64,000 bases of DNA from Rostratula benghalensis (taxonomy: Eukaryota > Chordata > Aves > Charadriiformes > Rostratulidae): NCBI GenBank assembly GCA_013399305.1, contig VXAI01000245.1, forward strand, positions 72,411 to 136,410, read 5' to 3'. Positions 43,401 through 53,439 of this stretch are shown one piece after another. A program made the translations under genes and the position numbers. Within the stretch, counting starts at the first letter, position 1. The number at the start of each line of letters is the position of its first letter. The notes beneath the pieces were generated by a model. That model was given only the letters and a program-made list of their open reading frames with translations, searched no databases and was not told where the DNA came from.

Positions 43401-43735
43401 TGTAAAGCACTCACTGACTGAGGAAAAGCAGGAGCTGAGTTTATTAGGCTGTGGGAATAACTGGATTTCTAGACTGGTCTTTGGCAAATCCAGTTTTCTG
43501 TCTAAACTGGCTCCTGGCAGGGCTGCTGTTTTCAGAACTTGACCAGGGATCTTCCACTGCTCCTCACTCCTCTTCTTGCCCTTCAGCAGGTATAACTGAT
43601 GAAGAGTTGCAGAAGCAGCAGCAGAAGAAAAAAGAAGAGGAGGATGATGAGGAAGCTCTTCAAAAAGCTCGGAACTGGGATGACTGGAAAGATACACACC
43701 CAAGAGGCTACGGCAACCGGCAGAACATGGGCTGA
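37448..43735 (+). CDS. IGBP1: IGBP1 / alpha4, PP2A catalytic-subunit-binding protein
   Basis: Alpha4 (yeast Tap42 homologue) holds and protects free catalytic subunits of PP2A, PP4 and PP6 in the cytosol. Six exons (37448-37635, 37793-38098, 40882-41077, 42101-42186, 43231-43343, 43587/43590-43735) give 344 or 345 residues; human has 339. Seen: N-terminal helical TPR-like domain ([32 protein letters not shown]), then [19 protein letters not shown], which keeps the Arg and Lys (about 159 and 162) equivalent to human R155 and K158 at the PP2A interface. Next come [20 protein letters not shown], an acidic Lys/Glu-rich stretch and the invariant end [19 protein letters not shown]. All junction phases close. 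The last acceptor is a NAGNAG pair, giving one optional Ala. The start has a good context (cagcATGgcg). A CR1 copy lies in intron 2. Confidence 0.95.
38963..39406 (+). mobile_element. CR1 LINE 3' fragment in IGBP1 intron 2
   Basis: It starts gctgagggctggagcacctc, continues with gagagttgggggtgttcagc and gagggtggtgagacactgga, and ends cctgaaccactctgtaattt. It is sense-oriented and 5'-truncated, with a small internal insertion near 39210-39232. Confidence 0.93.
41475..41627 (+). other. IGBP1: Candidate alternative 3'-terminal exon of IGBP1
   Basis: An acceptor-like tgatttctttcaag ends at 41474. From 41475, in the phase left by exon 3, a frame of 50 codons is open (begins [16 protein letters not shown]) and stops at 41625-41627, overlapping an AATAAA at 41619-41624. 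Splicing here would give a shortened alpha4 lacking the conserved C terminus. No similarity is recognised, and chance is a real possibility. Confidence 0.25.
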
Positions 43736-44091
43736 TGCTTTCGCTCCAGAGGGAGCAGGGCCTGGAAATCCTGTAAGAATTGCCTGTCTCCTGGAGATCT
43801 AGGAGCAAATACACTGTACATATGCAGAGGTTTCCGTGGCTTCTCTGGGAGGCACCGGAGTCAGAGGAATAAACGTGGCAGTCGGTTTTGGTTTACATTG
43901 AATGTCAGACTGAGTGCACTGGTCATGTACAGTGATACCACGGAGCTCCTCTCTCAGGCGGAGCTCTTTCCAAGGGGTCAGTTCTCCCAGTCAGAGGGAA
44001 GTCCTTGAAAGAAAAGGACATGAATTTGAAAAACTGCTCTTTCTATTGTGGGTGGATGTATTTATTTTTTTTTCCTCTATATTTTAAGCAA

Positions 44092-44097
44092 AATAAA
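44092..44097 (+). terminator. IGBP1: Polyadenylation signal, IGBP1
   Basis: AATAAA after a T-rich stretch, 357 bases past the stop. An alternative AATAAA occurs at 43868-43873, giving a shorter 3' UTR. Confidence 0.7.
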
Positions 44098-44561
44098 ATC
44101 TCTCGTCCTGCCTAGTTCTTGCTGTGAAAATCCCTTGCTCTTCATCTTAGGCTCTTCCAGAGGTTTCCAGCAACCAGTGGAGTTAGGGATGGGAAAGAGG
44201 CAGTGTCAGCTGGCTGTGTTTTTCAGTCAAGGCTTCTGAACGCCCCAGTTTGCGGTGTCACCTCCTCAGGGAAGTCTGCATGCAGCCAGCTGCTTGGTGG
44301 CTTTTCCACAGGCTCATCCCACTGTTCCTCCCTGCGTGGGGTGACCTGAAGCATTTGGAACTTTTTTTTAGTATTGAGTAGATGAGGGCAGTGCTGTGAA
44401 GTTCTGATACTACACATAGTACAGATGCCTGAAGAGGGATGTTTGTTCTTTTGCTTAATGTGGGGTCTGTGTGGCTGTAACACACGTAATGTCACATACG
44501 TGTGTGTGTACTTGGGACCCTCTCGTGGAGTCCTACAGATTCTGCAATAGTCAGAAGTGAA

Positions 44562-44692
44562 GTAGAATCACAGACTCCTGAGGGTTGGGAGAGACCTTAA
44601 AGATCATCCAGTTCCAACCCCTCCTGTCCTGCAGGGACACCTCCCACCAGACCATGTTCCTCAAAGCCCTGTCCAGCCTTGCCTCAAAGTAG
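44562..44692 (-). mobile_element. CR1 LINE 3' fragment, reverse orientation
   Basis: It begins agaatcacagactcctgagg, the reversed CR1 terminus, then gaccttaaagatcatccagt and gcagggacacctcccaccag. It is truncated after about 130 bases. Confidence 0.92.
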
Positions 44693-46606
44693 TGCACTGC
44701 TTGTGTTAGTGTGCTCTGAAATCTATTTACAGAATAACCCTGAAGGGGTGAAAATCTTGTTTTGATTTTTCTAGAAGTAGCTTAAATATTGCTGGCCCCA
44801 GCCCTGCACTGAGTGAAAAGAGAGGTTGTGACTGCTTTGCCATACCTGGCACTGACCCCACCGCATGGCCACCGCGTTACTGGGTGAGAAAGTTTTTTAT
44901 TTGGGTTTTTTTTTGTTTATGTTTTTATTATTAAAGTTATGATGGGAAGCTCTGGAGTTGCCCAGCGTGGGCTGACAGCTGTGACTGTGGGTTTTGTAAA
45001 CCTGGTACAGATGTTGGGATGAAAAACCCAGGGAAAAGCATCACCACTACTTGCACGTGTGACAGCGTTACCTGGAGCAGGACACAAGGCATTGACTGTC
45101 TTTGGTTTGGTGCGGTCGAGCTCACCAGGAGAGCCCTCCCTCACCTCTAGGGACAGTTTTTCCTTCCTATTGGAATGATTCAAACACACCTGAGGGTCCA
45201 AGTAGGCTGCAGGAGAGGCTTTATATATAGCCATTTTGGCTGCTCTTAACTAACCTACATCTGTGAAGCTGTTGCACCCTCTTTCCAGACACTGCGTCTC
45301 TTCAGAAGCAGATGATGAGTTTTTATGGGTTCCAGACCTCTCCTGGGAAACACGTTTTTAACAACACATGCAATCCTTTATGCATATTTATCCTTTTCCT
45401 ACATTCAGTGTGAGCCAGGTCTTCAACGCCAGTGCTTCTGGAGAGGCACGTCCTGAGATGTAGCTCTAGTGAATCAGACACTCTGGATTTTCACTCTTCC
45501 TCTGGCTGTTGGCCTGAAGCTCTGTCCTGGAGCTGCTTCTGCTGCTTTTGTTTCCTTTTCTTCGTTCTTTTTCCCCTGCCACACTTGCTAGGCTGCGCTC
45601 CTGGCTGGGGTGGGGGGTGAGAGGGCAGGCCAGTGGCCCTCTTAGTGGTGCAAGAGGAGGTGACAGCGTTGGATGGTGGGGCTGAGGGTCAGGGTCTGTC
45701 TGGCAGGTTGTGTTCCCAAACCGTGGAGCGGGAGCTTTGGGGATGACGTTTTTTGGGCAGCCCTTGGAGGGGAGTCACACTGGCAGAGCATGACAGTGGT
45801 TTGTGAAATACCTGAAGCTGGGTGGTACCATGCCCCGGGGGAAGGCGGCCACCAGCGTGCCACCATCGGTGCTGGCAGCGGTGGCTTTCTGAGCGGCGGT
45901 GGTTGCCCTTCTGGACAGCAGCTCCTCATCCTCCCAAGGGCCATCAGCTCTTCACCTTGCTCTGCGAGCCGTGGGTGGAGCTGGTCTACTCCCCTCTGCA
46001 GGGGACAGTTTACCTTGGATCAGTTAAAGCAGCTGGATACACAATCAATCGCTCTCCGGTATTTCCAAACTCGCCTCTGAACCTGTGGAACCAGGCTCTG
46101 GCGCAGAGCTCCTCGCCACCATGAAAACAATCATTGCAGCCTGTTCCCAAAATCTTAGTGGTAAGCCTATTTCCAAAGGGGGGTTGAATGGTTTCTGATG
46201 ATGCTCCGGCGATGCGAGGAGCCAGTCGGGCAATTAGCATTTGTTGTCGCTGTGGTCTCTTGGCTTTAAGACTGCTCAGGGGCAAGGGAGGTGTTGGGAG
46301 CAATTTGGGGTGAGCAGCACCAGAGGAAAACATACAGTTGCTCAACAGGAAGGAAATTTCTGACAATGCCTTCAGTAACGTTCCTCCTGTGAGATGCTCT
46401 GGAGTACTGCAAGTTCCTGTACATCTTTCCTCGCTGCTCCGGGCAGCCGAGTCCCAATTTTTGGGTTTGACAAGGCTCATGTCACCATGGCCCCTGGGGC
46501 TTCTCCCTTTTCTGTCTGAGGTCTGGACGTTCACGGAGTGCTTGGGGCTGGGGGAGTTAGAAAAAGGAACTAAAAAAAAGCAAGGGTTTGGTAGGCACAG
46601 ATTTGT

Positions 46607-46791
46607 NNNNNNNNNNNNNNNNNNNNNNNNNNNNNNNNNNNNNNNNNNNNNNNNNNNNNNNNNNNNNNNNNNNNNNNNNNNNNNNNNNNNNNNNNNNNNN
46701 NNNNNNNNNNNNNNNNNNNNNNNNNNNNNNNNNNNNNNNNNNNNNNNNNNNNNNNNNNNNNNNNNNNNNNNNNNNNNNNNNNNNNNNNNNN
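46607..46791. other. Assembly gap (185 N)
   Basis: An unbroken run of N. The true length and content are unknown, and open frames reported across it are artefacts. Confidence 0.99.
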
Positions 46792-47689
46792 GCTGCTGGG
46801 GGGAGAGGGAAAACTATTCCCCAATGCTGGTGATGGCTCCAGTGTTTGTTTCAGTTGTCCCAGTCGGGGTTTGGATTGAGCTGGGAAGAACTGAACCTGT
46901 ATTGGGGGTTGAGGGTTCTCCTGTGACTTGGGGGTCCAGCTGGAGACCCAGGAATCCCTCCTAGGGAGCCATAGGGACAGGTCTGCTCCTGTCTCATCCT
47001 GAGCATCTCTCTGTCTGGCCAGCATGCTGATTTTGGGTTGTTTTCCCAAGAAAACAAGGCTCTTGTGACACTTGTAGCGCTCACTGCGGTTGCAGAGGTG
47101 GCCATGGCCAGGTGGTCTCAGCTGCAGAGGACCTTTGGCCGGGAGCAGTGGGCTGGTGGGACTGGCGCCTCAGGCCCGTTTCGGGGAGGAGGGATGGGGC
47201 CGCATGTGGAGTTTGGATCCTGGCACCCAGCCCGGGGCGGTTAATGGTTCACCAAGGTTGGCTGAAGGGAAAGGGGCGGTGGGGGGAGTGGAGCAGCCAC
47301 AGGCAGTTGTACTGTCCATCATGAAAGTCAAGGCTCAGTGGGGACAGCCAGCCTTGGCCACCCTGTGTTGGCCACGGGCCACTGTCCTTGGCGCTTGCCA
47401 GGGGGGCAGACACTACCCCACACCTCCTTGCTGTGCCAACTGAGAAATCCCCGAATTCTCTGTGAGCCTGGGCACGCCAAGGAGGACACAGGAAAGGTTC
47501 TGGCCTTCAAGGAGCTTGGCACACTGCAGGATGTACCACTCTGCTGGTGCACCCAGGATCATGGAGATGTCTGGGCTGAGGGGCACCCGTCCTGCCAGCT
47601 GCCCCCTACTCAGAGCAGGGCTGGCCCCAGAGCAGCCTCAGGTTGCCCAGGGACACCTCCTGGCATGGGCCAGAGCTCTCTGGGGATGA

Positions 47690-47975
47690 CCATAGAATCA
47701 TACAAAAGAGTTGGAAAGGGCCTTAAAGATCACCTAGTTCCAACCCCCCTGCCATGGACAGGGACACCTCCCACCAGACCAGGTTGCTCAAAGCCCCATC
47801 CAACGTGACCTCGAACACCTCCAGGAACAGGGCATCCACAGTTTCTCTGGGCAACCTAGGCCAGTGCCTCACCACCCCCATACTGAAAGATTTCTCCCTG
47901 ATATCTAATCTAAACCTACTCTCTTCTAGTTTGAAGCCATTACTCTCACTCTATCACCACCCTATCACATCCTTC
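47690..47975 (-). mobile_element. CR1 LINE 3' fragment, reverse orientation
   Basis: It begins ccatagaatcatacaaaaga and continues with gccttaaagatcacctagtt, caccagaccaggttgctcaa and cctgatatctaatctaaacc. It ends shortly before the DGAT2-like gene, so the promoter of that gene lies within or just after an old transposon. Confidence 0.92.
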
Positions 47976-48131
47976 TTCACTCAGCTGCTTCATCTTTCTC
48001 ATCCTACCTCTTGCCTTGTCCCCATACCCCAGTCACACAACCAAGGGCACCACCAGGCTGGGACATCCCCCACCTCCCCCGGCTAGCTGGGACAGCATTT
48101 GTGTAAGCCATGCTGTTTTGGGCTGGGTGCC

Positions 48132-50373
48132 ATGTCCCTCCTTGTAGGTAGCCGCGCCAGCGTCCGGACTGCCCTGCACACCCTGCTTGCAGCACGCTGG
48201 CCTTCGCAGCGGGATGTCCGCTCCTGGCTCCAGCTCCTCTCTGTCCTGCAGTGGGTGCTCAGCTTCCTCCTGCTGGGTGAGTAGGGGGTCTGCGGGGGGA
48301 TCCCAGTGGGGGTGAGCACACACCCGTTCACACCCCTCCCCGGCTCCCACAGGAACCGTCAGCCTGCTGGTCCTCATCTACCTGGTGTTCACCAGCTTCT
48401 GGCCCATCTCTGCTCTCTACCTGGCCTGGATCATCTTTGACTGGGACACGCCAGAAAAAGGTGGGAATGGGCAGACCTCCACCCCCCTTTTGCAGCAGGA
48501 TGGGGTGTAGGGTTCCCCCCCTTTCTCTGAGTCCAGGCACAGCAAATGGGGAGCACCGAGTCCCACCTGTCCTTTCCCTCTTCTCCCCCACCATTGTCAC
48601 GGTGGGAAAAGGGATGGGCTGGGTTCACGAGGAGTGTTTCCCATGGGTCCTGCCACCATGTGTCATCTGTGGTCCCTCCCTGGTTTGCAGGTGGCAGGAG
48701 GCTGCCGTTCCTGCGGCGATGGACCGTGTGGAGGCACTTTCGGGATTATTTCCCTGTGAAGGTACAATGAGGGGAGCCAGGGTGCTGGGACGGGATGTTC
48801 ATGCAGGCAATGGTGGTGGTACCACCCAAAGGAATATGCCACCATTATGTCCCCCTGACACTGTTTTGCCCCCACAGCTGGTGAAGACACACGACCTGTC
48901 CCCCAGCCACAACTACATCATCGGCTCCCACCCCCATGGCATCCTCTGTGTCGGCGCCTTCTGCAACTTCATCACGGGCTCTACAGGCTTCGGGGAGATG
49001 TTCCCAGGCATCCGGCCTTTCCTCACCACCCTGGCCGGCAACTTTCGCCTGCCCGTCTTCAGGGAGTACCTGATGAGTGGGGGTGAGGGTCCATGGGGCA
49101 GCAGGGCGGCCAGCTGCCTGCCACCCTGCCGTCACGGGCACCCCCACAGGCATGGTCGGTTGGTGATGCGTTGGGCCAGGTGGGTGCCCTGGGGATGCAC
49201 CCCCTGCCTGCCTTGCTCCTGCCCACCTCTGCCTGCGACCACACATGGGCAAAGCACAGGGGGGGGGCAATGGCCATGTTCAGGGAGGATTTTGAGGAGG
49301 GGTCCCCTGCCCCATCTGCGGGACGGATGGCTCCTGTGCTCCTCAGAAGCAGGCAGGGGAGGGGTGGTACCTTGCCTGCACCCTGTCTGAACTCCACCCT
49401 CACCTTGCTTGCACCCTGCCTGCACCCTGCCCACACTTTGCCTGCACCCTGCCTGCACCCTGGCCGGGTGGAGACCCCGCCTTGCCCCATGAGCTCTCCC
49501 TCAGCAGGGGGAGCCCTTGCACTGTCCCTTGCACGGTTCCTCCGGGCACACTCCCTGTGGCATCACCAGTGAGGTCCCCGTCTCCTGAGCACTGTCCCAC
49601 AGCACCGGTGGTCTGTTCCACCGCAGGCCTGTGCCCAGTGACACGTCGAGCCATCGGGTACCTGCTGTCCAAGAACGGCACCGGCAACGCGGTGGCTATC
49701 GTCATCGGCGGCGCAGCTGAGTCGCTCTCCTGCCGTCCCGGCATCACCACCCTCATCCTGAAGAACCGCAAGGGTTTTGTCCGCATGGCCCTACAGCACG
49801 GGTGGGTCATGGGCACCGCCAACGCGGGGGCCTGGGGGTTCCAGCACACCATCACCATCACTGTGTTCCCTCCACAGGGCCTACCTCGTCCCCTCCTTCT
49901 CCTTTGGGGAGAATGACCTTTTCCGCCAGGTGGTCTTTGAGGAGGGCAGCTGGATGAGAAGCATCCAGCAGCGCTTCCAGAAGATGATGGGCTTCGCTCC
50001 TTGCGTCTTCTACGGCCGAGGTCTCACCTCCGTCCATTCCCGGGGCTTCCTACCCTATGCCCGACCCATCACCACTGTGGGTGAGCATCGCCCTTTGCGG
50101 CAGTGGTGATGACATCCCATTATGGGTGGCATTGGAAGGTCAACACACGGCTCATGACCCTGACGAGCCAAACACGCCTCCGTGCCCACCACCCTGACCT
50201 TCCTCCCCTCCTTGGCAGTGGGGGAGCCAGTGATGGTGCCCAAGATCGAGGACCCGAGCTGCGAGACGGTGGATATGTACCATGAGATGTACATTCGCTC
50301 CCTGCTCAAGCTCTTCAACGAAAACAAGACCAAGTACGGGCTGTCGGAGACAGATGAGCTGCACATCCTCTGA
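48132..50373 (+). CDS. DGAT2/AWAT-family acyltransferase
   Basis: These ER membrane enzymes move a fatty acyl group from acyl-CoA to diacylglycerol, monoacylglycerol or fatty alcohol. Seven exons (48132-48276, 48353-48460, 48691-48761, 48878-49082, 49627-49801, 49878-50080, 50219-50373) give 353 residues, between AWAT1 (328) and DGAT2 (388). Seen: an N-terminal membrane hairpin ([20 protein letters not shown]), GGRR, RDYFP (the YFP motif), the catalytic HPHG at about 126-129, [29 protein letters not shown] and GRG. All phases close. Position next to IGBP1 and P2RY4 matches the mammalian X cluster DGAT2L6/AWAT1/AWAT2, but stretches such as [10 protein letters not shown] and EEGSW resemble DGAT2 most. 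Substrate cannot be told from sequence. The start is uncertain: ATG 48132 is in frame, but tgtag at 48143-48147 could instead be an acceptor after an upstream first exon, as in DGAT2. Confidence 0.9.
49371..49470. repeat. Degenerate C/T-rich tandem repeat in DGAT2-like intron 4
   Basis: Repeated units resembling cttgcctgcaccctg, with gaps and substitutions, occur at least six times. It lies wholly in the intron between the exons ending 49082 and starting 49627. Confidence 0.75.
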
Positions 50374-51800
50374 GCATGGCCGGCGCCGGAGGCCAGATCC
50401 TGACTCACAAGGGGGAATTTCACCTTGCGGGTGGGGATTTCAGCCAGCCCGGCACCAGGGACACATGGGGGACTGTCCCCACTCCAGCCCTCTGCTCCTT
50501 CAGCTGAAAAACCTGAGCGGGAGGTGGGAGGAAAGGAAGAAGCGAGGGGAGGGGGAGATTGGGAAAGAGTCCCCCTCAAAAGGGGTTTGGAGGGGCTCCG
50601 GCTGTCACAGCTGACCCCTAAGGACATGGGGCTGATGTGGGGGGGCTGACACAAGGCTAGGGTCCAGCAATGGGCACGGTGCCCCCGAGATAACCAGGGC
50701 ACCATGAGCTGAGGGAGGAGGTGTCATAGGAGGAGGGAATGAGATGGACTCTTTGGACTGGCATCCCGACAGCGAGCAGGACTGGGCTGGGAAGACATTC
50801 CTCCAGGGTAGGGGGGACACTCCTGGACTTTGGGATCCATGGAAGTGGCCTCAGCTGGGACCATGGAGTCTTGGGCAAGGGGTGGGGGGTGGGTGCTGCC
50901 CTGGCCCCAGATGAGACTTTTCTGCCACCTCTGTACCCAATACAGATATCCAACTTCCCCCACCACTGCCTGCGTGTGCTGAGGGGCAGCAGGATCAGAG
51001 GCACCATGGCCATACCCCCATGTAGGTGGACATGACACCCACCCGTGTCCCCTCCCTGGCAGTCCCATCTCTGGGATGGGGATGTGTTTGATGGGGACCC
51101 TTACACCACTCAGGTGTGACCAAGTATCTCCAGGTCCACCTGGGCAACATTGGCTATAAGGGGAGGGGAGGTGCTGCAGCTGCCCTTACTGGGTTAACTG
51201 GGATTAGAAGGGCCATCTGCTTCTCTCTGCTTTCAGCTCAGTGGTAAGTGAGGGGCTCTCTGAGGGTCTGGTGGGATGTGGGATCCCTGGTGCCTTCTCC
51301 CTCCCTGAGTGACTGGTGGGATGTGGCTGTGTGTGACCAGTGTCATGGCCTGGGGGGTGACACCCTAATGTTGCTATATTTCCTTCTCAGGGCATATGCT
51401 GGGAGGACTCCTGGGGGGTGGGGTGGGTGATGGAGGGTGAACCTGTCCCGGGGCTCCCTGTGGTGGGGTCAGCCTTATCACATCCCATCCTGGGCTGGTG
51501 TGGGAAGGGTCAGCAGTGCTGATAGCTATCTCTGGTCTGCTCTTCTCTGCACAAGAACTCAGTCAAACAAGAGGGCTGGGTAAACATTTGGAAAGCAAAC
51601 ACCCATAAAGGCAGATTTCTGAGGACTCTCCCATCACTGTGGGTGTCACCGTTCCAGCCCCTCACCCCGAACCTGACCCAGTGCTAAGGTGGCGGGTGGC
51701 TTTTCTCTGCTCTCAAATGCTCTCTGGGACAAGGGTGGGCATCTCATCCCCCTTCCTTCTGCTGCAAAGAGAATCAGGTCTGGGTGTAGAGAAAAGGGAA
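50374..51800. other. Between DGAT2-like and P2RY4: 3' flanks, no gene seen
   Basis: Convergent gene ends. No canonical AATAAA is seen for the DGAT2-like gene; AATACA near 50939 is a possible variant. The rest is GC-rich sequence without a recognisable exon. Confidence 0.5.
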
Positions 51801-51806
51801 GGGGCT

Positions 51807-51812
51807 TTTATT
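51807..51812 (-). terminator. P2RY4: Polyadenylation signal, P2RY4
   Basis: TTTATT on the + strand reads AATAAA on the - strand, about 480 bases beyond the P2RY4 stop. It would define a short 3' UTR. Confidence 0.55.
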
Positions 51813-52290
51813 GGGGGATGACGGGCAGTAAGCACTCCATGCTGTGTCCCTCCCCACCTCTCCCAAAACTAACAGTGTGACAGGGACATCTCAGAGAGCC
51901 TCTGCCAGGCACACAGGGGACCCAGCATCAGCACCATCCCCAGGTTCAGTCCGGTCCCTGCACGTTGGGACTGGAAGGGTGCATCCCCAGAATGGGACCA
52001 GTGTCCCTTCTCTTTAATGACCTGTCAGCCCCAACATGTCCTCAGAAGCATCCTGGGAAGGGACATGCCCTATCCCAAAGTGGCTTTCTCAGCATCCTTC
52101 CCATTCCCATGGGAAGGTGGTTCTCCTGCCCCGAGTAGTACTGTCACTCTCCTCCCACTGCATCCTGGGCCAGGGCTGGGACAAACACCCTGGTTGCCTA
52201 TCCTCAGCCTTCAGCAGGAGCAGCTTTGGGACCTGAGGGTGCCCACACAGAGCCTGGAGGAGCTGTGACTTGTGGAGACCAGGGATGAGG

Positions 52291-53439
52291 CTATTGTAAC
52301 CCACCATTGTCCCCTTGGAACCCACCTCTGCTCTGTGCTGTCCCTGTCCCTTGGGTGTCCCTGGCAGCGTGGCTGCTGCCTGTGAGGTTGTCTATGGCAG
52401 GGGACACCAGGGCCAGGTCGTATGTGGGCACGGGCCGGAGCCGCTGGCCTGGACCCCGTCGCAGCCGTCCCCGGTACTTGTCCCCAGCCATGAAGTACAA
52501 GATGGGGTCGAGGCAGCTATTGATGCTGGCCAGGGGCCGTGTGATCTTGTAGGTGAAGTTGATGATGTTGAGGGTCCGGCAGTCAGCTTGGAAGTAGCGG
52601 GAGGTGTAGTAGAGGGTCCGGGTGATGTGGAACGGCACAAAGCAGATGGCAAAGACGGTGAGCACAATGATGATCATCCTGATGGAGCGCTTCTTGTAGG
52701 AGGGCATTCGGGGGCTGGGGTTGGAGAATCTGGACTTGCCAAGACTCTTGGCCATCAGGCAGTAGCACAGAACAATCACCAAGAAGGGGACACCAAAGAG
52801 GAGGGCCATGACAGAGGAGCTGTAGTGCACATAATGGTCGAACTCCTCAGGTCTGGTGGTGTCATGGCACAGGGTGCTGTTGCCCTTGGAGCTGGTGGTG
52901 ACAAAGATGAGGTTGGGGATGAGGCAGATGGTGACAACAAGCCAGGCACCCACACAAATGATGCGGGCGTGCTTGGTCTTCACCCACTTCAGGGAGCGGA
53001 TGGGGTGGCAGATGCCCATGTAGCGGTGGACACTGATGCATGTCAGGAAGAGGATGCTGCTGTAGAGATTTGCGTAGAAGAGGAAGCGAACGATCTTGCA
53101 AAGCCATTTCCCGAAGGGCCAGTTGTTGCGGTCGGCATAATAGTAAACCAGGGTGGGGAGGGAGAGGACGTAGAGCGCGTCAGAGACAGCCAAGTTGAAC
53201 ATGTAAGTGGTCGTGGCGTTCCATGGCCTCATCCTGGAGATGAACATCCAGAGGGCCCAGGAGTTGAGAGGCAGCCCCACCACAAAGACAATGCTGTAGG
53301 AGACAGGCAGCAGGATGAACTTGAACTCCTCGTTGAAGATGCACTTGGCCTCCGACACTGCGGTGGTGTTTTCTCCCGGCCAGGGAGCTGGCGTTGGTGT
53401 CCACAGGGCAACTGGGAATGTCCTCACTGAAGTGGCCAT
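52291..53439 (-). CDS. P2RY4: P2Y purinoceptor 4, UTP/ATP-gated GPCR
   Basis: P2RY4 is a plasma-membrane Gq-coupled receptor for extracellular UTP and ATP. The single coding exon encodes 382 residues from the ATG at 53439; codons in frame upstream (TTG GAA AAC) lack an ATG, and CCCCTAG just above could be the acceptor of a 5' UTR exon. Seven membrane spans are evident. Signatures: EEFKFILLPVSYSIVF in TM1, RPWNATTTYMFNLAVSD, YYYADRNNWPFG, CISVHRYMGICHP (HRY in place of DRY), CHDTTRPEEFDHYVH in loop 2 as in human P2RY4, FVPFHITRTLYY in TM6 (the H-x-x-R nucleotide-binding pair) and SCLDPILYF in TM7. N-glycosylation NTT lies near residue 24. The C-terminal tail is Gly/Ser/Thr-rich and diverged. 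Order IGBP1, DGAT2-like, P2RY4 matches mammalian X. Confidence 0.95.
   Translation of the reverse strand: MATSVRTFPVALWTPTPAPWPGENTTAVSEAKCIFNEEFKFILLPVSYSIVFVVGLPLNSWALWMFISRMRPWNATTTYMFNLAVSDALYVLSLPTLVYYYADRNNWPFGKWLCKIVRFLFYANLYSSILFLTCISVHRYMGICHPIRSLKWVKTKHARIICVGAWLVVTICLIPNLIFVTTSSKGNSTLCHDTTRPEEFDHYVHYSSSVMALLFGVPFLVIVLCYCLMAKSLGKSRFSNPSPRMPSYKKRSIRMIIIVLTVFAICFVPFHITRTLYYTSRYFQADCRTLNIINFTYKITRPLASINSCLDPILYFMAGDKYRGRLRRGPGQRLRPVPTYDLALVSPAIDNLTGSSHAARDTQGTGTAQSRGGFQGDNGGLQ

Larger units (their letters stand above)
44110..48131. other. Intergenic, IGBP1 to DGAT2-like; includes a gap
   Basis: No gene is supported. The stretch holds two reverse CR1 fragments and a 185-base N gap. An open frame ending at 46124 begins after an acceptor-like cccctctgcag, but neither its residues nor any upstream exon are recognisable. 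Missing sequence at the gap limits what can be said. Confidence 0.55.

Noticed and set aside
45822..46124. Open frame after an acceptor-like cccctctgcag, beside the N gap
   Set aside because: Residues are not recognisable and no upstream exon in phase was found. The gap prevents a fair test.
46338..47049. Open frames crossing the N run
   Set aside because: Artefacts of translating an assembly gap.
52315..53430. A 371-codon open frame on the + strand, antisense to P2RY4
   Set aside because: It is the mirror of a GC-rich GPCR coding frame, has no domain, and is explained by the constraint on P2RY4 on the other strand.
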